Source: Kosakonia arachidis
GTDB taxonomy: Bacteria > Pseudomonadota > Gammaproteobacteria > Enterobacterales > Enterobacteriaceae
Direction: 5' to 3'
DNA length: 64,000 nt
Assembly: GCF_900116535.1 (NCBI RefSeq)
Contig: NZ_FPAU01000001.1
Span: 979,218 to 1,043,217 of the forward strand
In this document: positions 42,690 through 53,150 of the stretch, one piece after another
How positions within the stretch are numbered: position 1 is the stretch's first letter
How the letters are laid out: each line of letters opens with the position of its first letter
Notes under the pieces: generated by a model
Databases searched by the model: none
Seen by the model: the letters and a program-made list of their open reading frames with translations, nothing else
What the model was told of the DNA's origin: nothing
Translations under genes and position numbers: made by a program

Positions 42690-43427
42690 ATGAAGAATAC
42701 AAGCAAAACAGCCATCGTGACGGGCGCATCCCGCGGTATTGGCAAAGACATCGCGCTGCGATTAGCTGCCGATGGTTTCGCTGTGGCTATCGGCTACGCC
42801 GGCAACCAAGCTCAGGCTGACGCGGTGGCGGCTGAAATTCAAGATAATGGCGGTACTGCGATTACCATCAAGGGTAATGTCGCCAATGTGGACGATGTGA
42901 GTAAGTTGTTTTCGTCGGCCGAGAAAGCGTTTGGCCGACTGGATGTTGTGGTCAGCAACGCAGGCATCATGAACTTCGCGCCGATCAAGACGGACAACGT
43001 AGAAAAACTGGACCAGATGCTGACGACGAACGTGCGGGGCATGTTCCTCGTCCTGGCCAAGGCCGCTGAAATTCTTGGTGATGGGGGGCGTATCGTGGCT
43101 CTGTCTACCAGCGTCATCGCCAAGGCGACGCCGGGCTACGGGCCATACATCGCTTCCAAGTCTGCCGTTGAAGGCTTGGTGCATGTGCTTGCCAATGAAC
43201 TGCGCGGCCGCAACATCACCGTGAACGCGGTTGCACCGGGACCCGTAGCCACCGAGTTGTTCTTCAACGGTAAGACCGAAGAACAGATCGCGATGCTGGC
43301 GAAGATGTCTCCAATGGAACGTTTGGGAACGCCGTTGGACGTTGCCAACGCGGTTTCCTTCCTGGTAGGAAAAGACGGCGGATGGGTCAACTCACAGGTT
43401 GTCCGGGTTAATGGGGGCTTCGCTTGA
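42690..43427 (+). CDS. Short-chain dehydrogenase/reductase (classical)
   Basis: A 245-residue classical SDR. TGASRGIG (11-18), SNAG (89-92), Ser at 139-141, Tyr153 and Lys157 (GYGPYIASKSAVEGL) are present, and the C terminus VNSQVVRVNGGFA is typical. ATG 42690 (MKNTSK) is preferred to an upstream TTG. It resembles 3-oxoacyl-ACP-reductase-like enzymes of unknown substrate. It is the last gene of the SnoaL/MDR/SDR/SDR group. Confidence 0.87.
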   Translation: MKNTSKTAIVTGASRGIGKDIALRLAADGFAVAIGYAGNQAQADAVAAEIQDNGGTAITIKGNVANVDDVSKLFSSAEKAFGRLDVVVSNAGIMNFAPIKTDNVEKLDQMLTTNVRGMFLVLAKAAEILGDGGRIVALSTSVIAKATPGYGPYIASKSAVEGLVHVLANELRGRNITVNAVAPGPVATELFFNGKTEEQIAMLAKMSPMERLGTPLDVANAVSFLVGKDGGWVNSQVVRVNGGFA

Positions 43428-43551
43428 ATCTAACAACCCTGAGAAAGGGCGACCCACGCATTACGGCTGTCTGGTAGCACGTGTTGCACAGGGATAAAAC
43501 CAGATAACGGTTATATCTGCACTCATCAAACAAGCCCGGGAATGACCTGCT

Positions 43552-43850
43552 GAACTTTATAAAACATTAACATGGGACCGGGGCGCTGAAATGACCAGCC
43601 ACACCCGGTTTACTGTAGCCACCGATATTCAGGTTTACTTCTGCGATCCTCAATCCCCCTGGCAACGCGGCTCCAATGAAAATACAAACAGATTGCTCAG
43701 GCAGTATTTTCCAAAAGGAACTGACTTATCGGTTCACAGCCAGCAAAGACTAAACAGTGTGCCAGGCAGCTCAACGAGAGGCCAGGAAAAACGCTGGACT
43801 GTGAATCACCCGCAGAGCGTGTTAACCAATGTGTTGCATCCATCGGATGA
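43552..43850 (+). pseudogene. IS30-family transposase C-terminal remnant
   Basis: The translation [20 protein letters not shown], then [20 protein letters not shown] and [12 protein letters not shown], is the DDE-domain C terminus of an IS30-type transposase. It includes the catalytic Glu in GSNENTNR. The frame shifts once after about codon 65 ([20 protein letters not shown] follows in a second frame) and ends at TGA 43848-43850. The N-terminal two thirds and both IS ends are missing. Confidence 0.85.
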
Positions 43851-43909
43851 ACTCACAGCCAGAAGCGGACGTAAAGGTATTTGCCAGTTTTTAAAGATAA
43901 ATCCATTTG

Positions 43910-45460
43910 TCAGGCGAGTTTAAAAATTGCAGCCGAGCGGTTTAGCTGAGCCGCCTGATCTTCCAGCGACGCGGCAGCTGCAGCGGCCTGTTGAACCAGC
44001 GCGGCGTTTTGTTGGGTTACTTCATCCATCTGCGTGATAGCGATACCGACATGCTCGATACCGTTAACCTGCTCGCCGGAGGCTGTGTAGATTTCTGACA
44101 TAATGACTGAGACGTTGCTGATCGCCGTGACTATCTCAGTCATGGTTTTACCCGCCTGAGCGACCAGATCTGTACCCTGGGATATGCGATGATTCGAGGC
44201 TTCAATCAACGATTTAATATCTTTTGCCGCTGTCGCACTGCGTTGCGCAAGAGCGCGTACTTCGCTTGCCACCACAGCGAAACCGCGCCCCTGCTCGCCG
44301 GCGCGGGCGGCTTCCACCGCGGCGTTGAGCGCCAGGATATTGGTCTGGAAAGCGATACTTTCTATTGTGCCGATAATATCAACCACGCTTTGTGAGCTAT
44401 CAAAAATGGCAGCCATGGTGGAGACGACTTCCTCCACCACTTTGCCTCCCTGCTGCGCAACCTCGGACGCGTCGGACGCCAGACTGCTGGCGTTTTGCGC
44501 GTTAGAGGCGTTTTGCCTCACGGTCGCCGTCAGTTGCTCCATGCTGGCTGAGGTTTCTTCCAACGAGGCGGCCTGCTGTTCAGTTCGTACAGAGAGATCG
44601 GTATTGCCCATCGCGACTTCTTTAGAAGCACTATCGATAGAGGACGCGGCGGTCTGAATATCAGACACCACTTTTTTGAGCTGCTCCTGCATGGCGGTAA
44701 GGGTGACGATCAGAACACCGGTTTCATCTTTTGAACGTGCAACCAAACGGGAAGAGAGATCGCCTGCAGCAATCGCCTTAGCCGCTTTTACCGCTTCCCC
44801 AAGCGGAAGGGTAATGGTGCGGGCAAGGGCATAGCCTAAAGCGGAAGCGATGAATACCCCCAACAGCGCGCCGATAAATAAGGTAAGTCCGGTCTGTGTC
44901 TGAACGGAATCGACAGAATTCTGGCGTTCGCTGAGCAGACGTGTTTCATCATTGACGATTTCATCAATGGTTTTACGCATCTGATCCATTTGCGGCTTGC
45001 CAGTATTGGATTCGAAGGCGGTAGTGAAATCCCCCTGCGTTATTGACCCTGCGTTTAGCGCGCGACGGTGATCAAGTAACTCAGCGACAAACTTCTTCTG
45101 CCACTCTTTCTCCTGATTAAGCAAATTATCCAGGCGTTTCTGCTGTGCAGGGTTATCCGCAGTTAAGTCTTTAGTTTCCTGCCAAAATTTTACAAAATCC
45201 TCTTTGCCTGAACTCCAGGGTGCCAGCATTTCCTCTTTGCCATTAATTGCATAGCCGCGCAGACCGGTTTCCATATTCACCAGACTTTGGGTCAGGGCTC
45301 GGCTTTTATCGATGACGCGCCAGCTATGAATGTTCCATTCGTTTGTATTAACGATGTTGGAAAAATTATTGTAGAAGGTTGCGCACAGCGACAATAACAA
45401 AACTAAAACGGCCCCAAAGGCAAAAAAGAATTTTTTCTTGATAGGTAAGTTCCTGAACAT
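43910..45460 (-). CDS. Methyl-accepting chemotaxis protein (short, CHASE3-type sensor)
   Basis: A 516-residue chemoreceptor. TM1 is at residues 8-28, a helical periplasmic sensor (about 30-185, CHASE3-like: [24 protein letters not shown]) follows, TM2 is near 190-210, then HAMP. The cytoplasmic signalling hairpin has the invariant tip [20 protein letters not shown] with [20 protein letters not shown]. It lacks a C-terminal CheR/CheB pentapeptide. ATG 45460 follows GAGG. A sigma-28 promoter lies upstream, linking it to the flagellar regulon. The ligand is unknown. Confidence 0.92.
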   Translation of the reverse strand: MFRNLPIKKKFFFAFGAVLVLLLSLCATFYNNFSNIVNTNEWNIHSWRVIDKSRALTQSLVNMETGLRGYAINGKEEMLAPWSSGKEDFVKFWQETKDLTADNPAQQKRLDNLLNQEKEWQKKFVAELLDHRRALNAGSITQGDFTTAFESNTGKPQMDQMRKTIDEIVNDETRLLSERQNSVDSVQTQTGLTLFIGALLGVFIASALGYALARTITLPLGEAVKAAKAIAAGDLSSRLVARSKDETGVLIVTLTAMQEQLKKVVSDIQTAASSIDSASKEVAMGNTDLSVRTEQQAASLEETSASMEQLTATVRQNASNAQNASSLASDASEVAQQGGKVVEEVVSTMAAIFDSSQSVVDIIGTIESIAFQTNILALNAAVEAARAGEQGRGFAVVASEVRALAQRSATAAKDIKSLIEASNHRISQGTDLVAQAGKTMTEIVTAISNVSVIMSEIYTASGEQVNGIEHVGIAITQMDEVTQQNAALVQQAAAAAASLEDQAAQLNRSAAIFKLA

Positions 45461-46135
45461 TTTAACCTCGATCCACATAATTTGAGATAGCAGCCTGAAG
45501 AGACGTAAAACATATAAGATATCGGCATGTATTTTTCTGGCTTTAACTAAAACGGATAAAAATATGCCGTGAAGAGGATATATTCATTCCTGCTTTTTTT
45601 ACCGACTAATTTTCAAAGAGATAGCTGCTATGAACTCAAGAAAATATAGTTCGATGCCACAGTGTTAATTGCTTGGGAACAGGTCAGTAGTCATGGCAGG
45701 CTTCAAGGAAGTATAAATTTTACTGTAAATATATTATATAATATATTCTCAAAGCCTCTATTACGCATAATGCTTTTCCTAAGGATATAGAACAGGAAAT
45801 AATCACGGAAAAAGAGTGAGTCTCTGAGGAAGTTTGGCTTTTAATATAATGACTTCTTTCAATCGATGCTCAGTCCGCTTGATCGATTTGGCGCAGATCC
45901 TGTCGGAACACGACGGTCTGTTATTTTTCCTATCTCATGTACAGCATATAGACGAGATAAAGTGGACTGAGTTTTTTAGAAAACATTACAACAAGTGTTG
46001 ATCGAAAGATGTGTTGTATCTTCGGAAGCATTGATGTTGAACATTGCCGATTAGCTGACCTGCTTCCAGAAGCTTAACATATGAAATTACCACCAGGAAC
46101 CCGATGATTTTCGCCAATTTATTGATTTTTCATGA
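45461..46135. other. AT-rich interval without a clear gene
   Basis: Apart from the sigma-28 promoter near 45519-45545 no feature is convincing. A 50-codon rightward frame (45849-46001, beginning MTSFNRCSVRLIDLAQILSE) exists but lacks a well-placed ribosome site, so it is not called as a gene. Confidence 0.5.
45519..45545 (-). promoter_or_regulatory. Sigma-28 (FliA) promoter of the chemoreceptor gene
   Basis: On the minus strand TAAAGCCA (45545-45538), 11 bp, GCCGATAT (45526-45519) fits the FliA consensus TAAA-N15-GCCGATAA with the exact spacing. It lies 59 bp upstream of the chemoreceptor ATG. Confidence 0.82.
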
Positions 46136-47044
46136 CTAAGATAACAAGGATTTCGTTGAAATATGAATAATCTGCTCGCGGATCCAAATATGAGCGGGGT
46201 CAGCATCAAAACGTGGGTGCCACGCCATAAAGATATTGATCGTCGGGACATCAAATGGAAGCGGGAAAAAATCCAAACGGTCCCTGAATTGCCTGACAAA
46301 ACGTTTAGGCAGGGTACATAGTAAATTTGAACTCTCCACCAGTGGCGGAGCCAGCATAAACTGCTGAACTGACATGGTTACGCGGCGTTGGTGTCCAAAA
46401 TCTTCTAACAAATTGTCAACTACACCCCACATATCGGCCACGACAGGCGAGACGAGCAAGTGATCGCATGTGCAATAGGATTCTATAGTAAAAGAACGTG
46501 TTCCACGCGGATGTTTTTTGCGTTGGGCAACCACGAAACTATCCTCAAACAGCTTGCGGGCCTTTACTGCCGGTTGAAGATGTTCTCTCCTGCCAATCAG
46601 GAGATCGACGTCGCCACGCTCAAGTAGCGTGGCGCTTGCGGGCTCGGACAACAGGTTTTGGAAGCTCACCTGAATTCCTGAGCCTGAGGCGTTGGTCAAA
46701 AAGCCAGCCAGGGGGACTCCCAAAACAGTCGCAGCATAGTCGCTGGCAGCAATGCTGAAACGCCGGTTGGCTGTCAACGGGTCAAATGCATCGGGCTGCC
46801 GAACAATAGTATCAATGCTTTGCAGCGCCTCGCGAAGAGGATCTCGCAAGGACATTGCCCGGGCTGTCAGAACCATACCGCGACTCGTCGCTGAGGGTAC
46901 CAGTAATGGATCTCCAAATATGTCACGGAGACGCGCCAGTTGCGTTGATAAAGCTGGCTGGCTGATACCAAGACGTGCCGCGGCACGCGTGACGTTCGCT
47001 TCCTCGATCAAAATGTTAAGCGATGTGAGAAGGTTAAGGTCCAA
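46136..47044 (-). CDS. LysR-family transcriptional regulator (NodD-like subgroup)
   Basis: A 302-residue LysR regulator. The start is TTG 47044, giving MDLNLLTSLNILIEEANVTR; the nearby ATG codons are out of frame or stop at once. The helix-turn-helix is at about residues 18-37 (RAAARLGISQPALSTQLARL), followed by RDIFGDPLLV, the NodD/LeuO-type pattern. It is divergent from a SnoaL-like gene 144 bp away and probably controls it. It is a paralogue of the IS-truncated LysR at 40213. Confidence 0.83.
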   Translation of the reverse strand: MDLNLLTSLNILIEEANVTRAAARLGISQPALSTQLARLRDIFGDPLLVPSATSRGMVLTARAMSLRDPLREALQSIDTIVRQPDAFDPLTANRRFSIAASDYAATVLGVPLAGFLTNASGSGIQVSFQNLLSEPASATLLERGDVDLLIGRREHLQPAVKARKLFEDSFVVAQRKKHPRGTRSFTIESYCTCDHLLVSPVVADMWGVVDNLLEDFGHQRRVTMSVQQFMLAPPLVESSNLLCTLPKRFVRQFRDRLDFFPLPFDVPTINIFMAWHPRFDADPAHIWIREQIIHISTKSLLS

Positions 47045-47188
47045 ATTACATATCCATGATATTTATGATTAATATATTTAGTATCTATTATATTTATGAA
47101 TGTCAATCGACTATCTTTGTCCAGGAAGACTTGAGGGCATCAGCTCATGAGCCGCCCCTCGCTAAACTCGCTAATAAGGATCGATGAC

Positions 47189-47572
47189 ATGATGAACTCA
47201 AACGAAATCGCTAAAGCAGCCCTGAATAAGGCCAGGGTTCGTGAATTCTATGAAAGAATTTACAATGGGCGCGATTTAACTGCCTTGGCCACTTTTGTTT
47301 CTGAAGATTACACCGAGCATAATCCAGAGATGAGAAGTGGGAGATCCGGGCTCGAAGAATTCCTAAAACATATTTTCCATGTCCTGCCGGAAATTGAATT
47401 CAGCGTTGAATGTCTTGTTGCCGAAAATGATTTGGTCGTCGCACATACATTGATGCGCAAAACTCCAGGCGACAACGGCTCCGTTATAGCTGAGTTCTTT
47501 CGCCTGGACGATGGAATTATCGTGGAGCGATGGGACGTGATGATGTCTGTACCGGCCGCCCCAATAGGGTGA
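47189..47572 (+). CDS. SnoaL-like (NTF2-fold) protein
   Basis: A 127-residue member of the SnoaL-like family. VREFYERIYNGRDLTALATFVSEDYTEHNPEMRSGRSGLEEFLKHI is the family signature, and HTLMRKTPG...IAEFFRLDDGIIVERWDVM completes the fold. ATG 47189 follows AAGGA at good spacing; the next codon is also ATG. It is divergent from a LysR regulator, repeating the arrangement at 40 kb. The substrate is unknown. Confidence 0.78.
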   Translation: MMNSNEIAKAALNKARVREFYERIYNGRDLTALATFVSEDYTEHNPEMRSGRSGLEEFLKHIFHVLPEIEFSVECLVAENDLVVAHTLMRKTPGDNGSVIAEFFRLDDGIIVERWDVMMSVPAAPIG

Positions 47573-47579
47573 GCAACCG

Positions 47580-47795
47580 TTAATCTAATTCCAGCCTGGA
47601 GAGCCAGAGCTCGGCGTAATCCGGTCTGGCATCTGCGATCGGATCAAGGTGCCGTATAATGATCCCGAGCTCATCATCTTCGGCGGCAACACGCGCGGTA
47701 TTTGCCAAACCGAGCCCGGACCCGAAAGATTCAGTTTTCTGGATCTTAAAACTATAATCAGTCCGGTAAAACGAATGAATAAATCGATCACCGGA
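47580..47795 (-). pseudogene. C-terminal fragment of an unidentified protein
   Basis: Leftward, one frame reads GDRFIHSFYRTDYSFKIQKT, then SGLGLANTARVAAEDDELGI, and ends DYAELWLSRLELD at TAA 47580-47582. The composition is protein-like and the frame is open for about 70 codons, but no start codon or ribosome site begins it. It sits immediately beyond the stop of the second chemoreceptor gene. It is probably the tail of a gene whose front was lost when the island was assembled. I do not recognise the family. Confidence 0.4.
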
Positions 47796-47819
47796 CTGTA
47801 ATCATGAAAGACGACTGTG

Positions 47820-49724
47820 TCAGAAAGATTCCCAGCTTCCGTTGTCTGCTGTAACAGTTACAGGACGAAGCCTCTTTGATCCAGCTGTGGCGGGACGTCT
47901 TTCCCTGCTCTCTTTCGTCAACCTGAATGCTGATACCAGGCGAGAGAGCTGGCTGGCCTGCTCTTCAAGTGAAGATGCAGCAGAGGAAGATTCCTGAACA
48001 AGTGCAGCATTCTGCTGTGTTGTGGAATCCAGCTCAGTCACTGCCTTACCAATCTGGTCAATGCCCCGGCTTTGTTCGTCAGAGGCATCAGAAATTTCAT
48101 TCATAATCCCACTGACATTCGTTACTGAGGCAACTATTTGCTCCATGGTACTTCCAGCTTTATTTGCCATCGCAGAGCCGGCGTGGACACGTTCAACAGA
48201 CTCTTTAATGAGATCGGCAATTTCTTTAGCTGCATTCGTACTACGCTGGGCAAGAGCACGCACTTCACCTGCAACAACAGCAAAGCCGCGCCCCTGTTCA
48301 CCCGCCCTTGCGGCTTCGACTGCTGCATTCAGCGCCAGGATATTAGTCTGAAAAGATATACCATTTATGACATTGATAATTTCAGTGATTTTATTCGAGC
48401 TTTCAGTAATGGCGGTCATAGTGTTGACCACATCCCAGACAATCCCTCCGCCTGAACGGGCATGATCCGCAGCCACACCGGCCAGTTTACTGGCTTCACG
48501 GGCATTCTCTGCATTACGTTTCACTGTTGAAGTCAGTTCTTCCATACTGGCTGCGGTTTCCACTACTGCTGCGGCCTGCTCTTCTGTACGGGAAGCGAGA
48601 TCAATATTACCCGCAGAAATTTCGGAGGATGCACTCGCGACATGCATCACGGATTCCTTAATCTGAGAGATCATTTCACGGAGCCGATCATTCATGGTAG
48701 CCATCGCCATCGTCAGCCGACCGAACTCATCCGTTGACTCGGGCTCAATCGTACCGGTTAAATCACCTCTGGCAATCTTCTCCGCCAGGGTCAGATTATG
48801 ACGTATCTGCCGGGTCATTTGACGCGTCAGGAGCCATGCGACAAGGATCCCGGTTACGACAGCGCAGACAGCAACCACAATCATAATGATAATGACGTGC
48901 TGAATGTTTGAGAGGTTAGAGGTGTTCTGAAACTCGAGTAGTTTTTGCATCGCGTTATCGAGTTTATCCGCAGTGACGGTTAACTGATCCGAAGCATTGC
49001 GTGAGTTTTGCCTGGCTTCGCCATAGGCTTTCACATTTAACTGTAACTTGTTTATAAAGAGATTTAATGAGGTGTTAGTTTCCGCAGGAAGAACGCCGGC
49101 GAAATTTCGTGCCATATCTGAAGCGGCTTTTTGGTCCAAAGTAAATTCTGACCAACCCTGAGTCCCATTACTTGAGCGGATTTGATAAACATCATCCCAA
49201 AGATGATTCAGTGTCGTTTGTAACTGAAAGCTTTCTTTCACCAGAAGTCCACTCTCGGATATTTTTTCAAGGAGTTTATCCAGATCGGACCTTAATGCAG
49301 GGGTTGTCAGCCTCTTTGATGATTCCTGAGTTATTTGTTCGAGTTTGACAAAGAAATCCCTTTCGTCATTATAGACCGGTAAGTTTCGTTTTAACTCATC
49401 AAAAAGAATACGCGTTTCTTTAGCCCAGACAAACGAGTCGCCGGTAACTGCCTTCTGTCGAATTCTTTCTAACGCAGCTTTGTTTTCTTCAATAGTACGT
49501 TCGTCATGGTTTATCTGAAAAGCAAGGCGGTTTCGTCTCGCCGCGTTGAGTTCATCGTGCATTTCCGTTATTAGCTTCTCTTTATGGGCGCGATCCTTAA
49601 TCCTGTCCGACTGGTAAATACTCATCAGCGAGGAGACAATAATAATCATGATAAGGATAGAAAAACCACCATACAGCTTTGCTGCGACGGGAAGGTTTTT
49701 TAACGGTAAGATATTTATTTTCAT
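47820..49724 (-). CDS. Methyl-accepting chemotaxis protein with CheR-binding tail
   Basis: A 634-residue chemoreceptor: TM1 about residues 13-35, a large helical periplasmic sensor (about 36-270), TM2 about 272-298, HAMP (about 300-350), then the methylation helices and signalling tip [20 protein letters not shown]. It ends in NGSWESF; the last five residues fit the xWxxF pentapeptide (NWETF in E. coli Tsr/Tar) that tethers CheR and CheB. It is therefore a high-abundance-type receptor able to assist adaptation. No convincing sigma-28 promoter was found (only a weak match near 49800). The ligand is unknown. Confidence 0.92.
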   Translation of the reverse strand: MKINILPLKNLPVAAKLYGGFSILIMIIIVSSLMSIYQSDRIKDRAHKEKLITEMHDELNAARRNRLAFQINHDERTIEENKAALERIRQKAVTGDSFVWAKETRILFDELKRNLPVYNDERDFFVKLEQITQESSKRLTTPALRSDLDKLLEKISESGLLVKESFQLQTTLNHLWDDVYQIRSSNGTQGWSEFTLDQKAASDMARNFAGVLPAETNTSLNLFINKLQLNVKAYGEARQNSRNASDQLTVTADKLDNAMQKLLEFQNTSNLSNIQHVIIIMIVVAVCAVVTGILVAWLLTRQMTRQIRHNLTLAEKIARGDLTGTIEPESTDEFGRLTMAMATMNDRLREMISQIKESVMHVASASSEISAGNIDLASRTEEQAAAVVETAASMEELTSTVKRNAENAREASKLAGVAADHARSGGGIVWDVVNTMTAITESSNKITEIINVINGISFQTNILALNAAVEAARAGEQGRGFAVVAGEVRALAQRSTNAAKEIADLIKESVERVHAGSAMANKAGSTMEQIVASVTNVSGIMNEISDASDEQSRGIDQIGKAVTELDSTTQQNAALVQESSSAASSLEEQASQLSRLVSAFRLTKESRERRPATAGSKRLRPVTVTADNGSWESF

Positions 49725-50516
49725 AATTTTGCCCTGATGTGAAGCGTGTGCATAAAACGATAAACGCTTATTATTTATAATATTGTGGTTTTTATTTTTC
49801 TAACCGACTAGTGATGAGTTTTTTAGCCTCGCAGTAAAAGAAAAAGATATGCTTCCTGCGTTATTAACCCATGAGATAAAGAGTAATCCATCATTTATGT
49901 TCTTCAAAAGCAAGCTTGCCTGAAAAGAAGCTAAAAAACCAATATATTTTCATCAGCGATGATATATAAATCACATATACTAATAAGCTATATGCTTATA
50001 AATTTAAAATTACGAGAAAAACTTTGTATACATAAATCAAATTTTTGCCAATTATAAGATTCATTAAATTCAAAATGCTTGCTAACACATTGAAAAAATA
50101 TCTTTTCAAAAGATAGGATTTAGAGCGGCGCTTGATAGTTAAACGCAGTTATGTCTGTACGATGAGTAAAATGGCCGACGTGGAGAAATTAGAAAACACA
50201 CACTTTTATACTTCGCAGAATTATCGATATATGGATAATGATTAGCTGATTATACAATACTACCTATTATGAGAGGGGGTAAGCTAATCACATTTCGATC
50301 TTTGTTAATTCATAGCGCCGAATGGCACTCATTTCATCAGCCCACAGTAGAGAAATAAATTCCGGTTTCAATATGATTTTTACGCTTATTTATGAACTAA
50401 AAAGCTTTCCTTTTAAGTTGCGCAGCCGAACTAACACATTGAATTCAGAGGGTTACAGAATGCAGGTTAATTATTATCGAGTGAGATTGAAGGGAATTAT
50501 CTCTTATTCATAACTA
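49725..50516. other. AT-rich interval without a convincing gene
   Basis: About 790 bases of low-GC DNA between the divergent chemoreceptor and GGDEF-EAL genes. A 63-codon frame at 50322-50513 (MALISSAHSREINSG) has no ribosome site and no recognisable content. No strong hairpins were seen. It may hold promoters and transfer-related spacer DNA. Confidence 0.5.
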
Positions 50517-50543
50517 TAAATATTTAACCTTAAGCGCCGATAA
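50517..50543 (+). promoter_or_regulatory. Sigma-28 (FliA) promoter of the GGDEF-EAL gene
   Basis: TAAATATT (50517-50524), 11 bp, GCCGATAA (50536-50543). The -10 is a perfect FliA element and the -35 keeps TAAA. The start codon is 21 bp beyond the -10, giving a short leader that still contains the ribosome site. Confidence 0.82.
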
Positions 50544-50564
50544 CAGATAAAGCGGGAAGAGTTG

Positions 50565-53150
50565 ATGTTACCTCAGATAACAAGGCGAATGATGAGCATA
50601 TCCATACTTAATCTCGGTGTTTCCGACACCGAGCAAACCAAAAAACTCATAAATAAGACATTTTCATATATGGTCTCGTTATTGATGGGTATTTTTATCA
50701 TCGCGATTATTTCATTGCTTGCCATAAAGGATAACGTTAATACAACCAATGACAGGCGTGATGAATTTTTTTTGAAAAAAACACTTTTCACGAGAGAGGA
50801 AAATATACGCAACCAATTGAAAGACTATGCTGAATGGGGTGGTGCCTATAAGCACCTTCATACAACGATCGACCTGGCCTGGGCGTGGGATAAACAGAAC
50901 CTTGGTAAGTCGCTTTATGATAATTTTGGCTACGAAGGCGTTTTCGTCCTCTCCCCCGAAGGCAGAACCCGCTACAGCGTGCTTGACGGAACACTAAGGC
51001 TGGAAGACCTGGACAGCTGGACAGGCATAGCTACAAAAAATGATTTACTTAATAAACTGAGCCAAAACCATGGAATGCCCATGTCTGTGGTGACGCTCAT
51101 CAATTCCGTTCCGGCCATTGTTTCTGCCGCATGGATAACAACGGGCAGTGATACGAGCGTGGCCACCTTACCGGGCTCCCCGTCCACCATGGTATTTATC
51201 GAAAAACTCACGCCTCAAAAGCTGCTTACAATTGGGCATGATGCAGGGATAAAGAACGTTCGCGCTTTGCCTGTCAAAGGCATTTCTCAAACAGAAAACC
51301 GGGCAGGTTTTACCTTAGCCCTTAATACTGGCGCAGTACGCATTGCCTGGGACAGAGAAAACCCGGGTGAGGCTTTGATAATTTTTCTCCTGCCATTACT
51401 AATACTCTCAGTACTCCTGACTATTTGTATGACGGTAATATTAATGCGCCATATCATGCACAAGGCCAGGATTAATGATGAAAATAGCTTTCTCCTCGAG
51501 CAGGCTCGACTAAAACTTATTACCAGTGAAAAACGGTTCAGGGATGTCAGCGAAACAACCAGCGACTGGCTCTGGGAAACGGATAACTCTTTGAAGATAT
51601 TGTGGTTATCTGAACGTTTTTTCAGAGTAACAGGTTTTGATAGTAGTGAATGGACAGGCCGCCGTCTCGATGAATTATTTCCTTCAATAAAGGATGTTTT
51701 TCAGGACTGTCTACATCGACAGGAAATATCAGGGCAGATTGCATTTAAGAACTGCCCATACATAAACTCAAAAAACTCAACGGCATATTGCACCCTGCTG
51801 GCAAAGTTTGTGGTTCAGTATGATGGCTCCGTGGTTATCCGTGGCGCTGCGAACGATGTTACGCAGGAAGTCGAGGCAACAAAACGCGTCCAGTTCCTGT
51901 CACGGCATGATGAATTAACCGGCCTCCCCAACCGGTATCACATTAAAGAGTTTCTGGCGGGCCAGTTAAATAAAGAAAAAGATTACTTCTTTTCAATGAT
52001 TTGCCTCGATCTGGATAAGTTTAAACCCGTGAATGATATTTTTGGGCATTCAACAGGCGATGCCCTGCTTGGCGAAGTGTCCTCGCGCCTTAAGAGATGT
52101 ATACGCAGCGGTGACTTTGTAGCCCGGCAGGGAGGCGATGAATTTTTAATTCTTCTCGCCGACACCAGTCAATTAAATCAGGTTGAAGAGGTTTGCCGGC
52201 GCATCGTGCAGGAACTCAACCGTCCTTTCTCCATTGATGGTAATGATGTGACGATAGGCGTCAGCATGGGGATTGCCATGGCGCCACAGGACAGCAGCAG
52301 CGCGAACGATCTTTTACGCTTTGCCGACATTGCGCTCTATGAGGCAAAACAATCCGGTAGAAACAAATGGGTTTATTACCGTCAGGATATGTCGGAAAAG
52401 CTGACCGAGCGCAGAAAAATGGCAGCGGAACTGAAAACCGCCATTCAGGAAGGTCAGCTCTCTCTGGTTTATCAGCCTCGCTTCAATCTCAGAACGTCCA
52501 ATGTGGAAGCGGTGGAAGCCCTGGTTCGCTGGCAGCACCCGGAACGAGGGAGCATGATGCCGGATCAATTCATTCCGCTGGCTGAAGAAACCGGGCAAAT
52601 TATTCACCTCAGCAATTGGGTTATACGGAAAGCCTGTTCCGACACGCTTGATAAATTGCCTGGATTATCAGTTTCGGTAAACGTTTCGCCTGTTGAGTTC
52701 CAGGCAAGTGATCTGGCGGACAGAATAAAAAATATTCTTGAGGATACGGGGCTTGAGCCCACACGGCTTGAAATAGAAGTGACTGAAAACGTCACGCTTT
52801 CTGATCCAGAAAGGACCTGTCAAACCATGAAAACTCTCAAACAAATGGGCGTGCGCATTCTGATTGATGACTTCGGCACCGGCTATGCATCGCTGAGCTA
52901 TCTGAGGAAGTTTCAGTTTGACGGATTGAAACTCGACAAAAGCTTTATTTTTTCACTGGGCGACTCGCAACAAAATCAGTCGGTGGTAGAGAAAATTATC
53001 GATCTGGGTAAAGCCTATTCAATGGAAGTGACAGCAGAGGGAGTGGAAACCGCCGATCAGTTATCTTTTCTTAAAAAGAATAAGTGTGATGAAGTCCAGG
53101 GGTATTTTCTCGGGAAACCGGTGGCCATTACAGATTTGAATTTATCTTGA
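50565..53150 (+). CDS. CHASE4-PAS-GGDEF-EAL cyclic-di-GMP protein
   Basis: An 861-residue membrane protein that should make and/or degrade cyclic di-GMP. TM1 is at about 34-55. A CHASE4-like periplasmic sensor is at about 60-265 ([17 protein letters not shown]), then TM2 at about 268-293. A PAS domain (about 325-440, [20 protein letters not shown]) precedes an intact GGDEF motif (523-527). An inhibitory-site RxxD (514-517) lies exactly five residues before it. The EAL domain has EAL (651-653), DDFGTGY (768-774) and AEGVE (824-828), so both activities look possible. ATG 50565 follows GGGAAGAG. Its 3' end abuts a truncated IS. Confidence 0.92.
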   Translation: MLPQITRRMMSISILNLGVSDTEQTKKLINKTFSYMVSLLMGIFIIAIISLLAIKDNVNTTNDRRDEFFLKKTLFTREENIRNQLKDYAEWGGAYKHLHTTIDLAWAWDKQNLGKSLYDNFGYEGVFVLSPEGRTRYSVLDGTLRLEDLDSWTGIATKNDLLNKLSQNHGMPMSVVTLINSVPAIVSAAWITTGSDTSVATLPGSPSTMVFIEKLTPQKLLTIGHDAGIKNVRALPVKGISQTENRAGFTLALNTGAVRIAWDRENPGEALIIFLLPLLILSVLLTICMTVILMRHIMHKARINDENSFLLEQARLKLITSEKRFRDVSETTSDWLWETDNSLKILWLSERFFRVTGFDSSEWTGRRLDELFPSIKDVFQDCLHRQEISGQIAFKNCPYINSKNSTAYCTLLAKFVVQYDGSVVIRGAANDVTQEVEATKRVQFLSRHDELTGLPNRYHIKEFLAGQLNKEKDYFFSMICLDLDKFKPVNDIFGHSTGDALLGEVSSRLKRCIRSGDFVARQGGDEFLILLADTSQLNQVEEVCRRIVQELNRPFSIDGNDVTIGVSMGIAMAPQDSSSANDLLRFADIALYEAKQSGRNKWVYYRQDMSEKLTERRKMAAELKTAIQEGQLSLVYQPRFNLRTSNVEAVEALVRWQHPERGSMMPDQFIPLAEETGQIIHLSNWVIRKACSDTLDKLPGLSVSVNVSPVEFQASDLADRIKNILEDTGLEPTRLEIEVTENVTLSDPERTCQTMKTLKQMGVRILIDDFGTGYASLSYLRKFQFDGLKLDKSFIFSLGDSQQNQSVVEKIIDLGKAYSMEVTAEGVETADQLSFLKKNKCDEVQGYFLGKPVAITDLNLS

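Noticed and set aside
45849-46001. A 50-codon frame beginning MTSFNRCSVRL
   Set aside because: The nearest GAGGAAG lies about 19 bases upstream of the ATG, too far, and nothing supports translation.
49795-49835. Possible sigma-28 promoter for the second chemoreceptor
   Set aside because: TAAA is present but the -10 matches GCCGATAA in only about half its positions, so it is not called.
50322-50513. A 63-codon frame before the sigma-28 promoter
   Set aside because: No ribosome site, no domain-like pattern, in AT-rich spacer.
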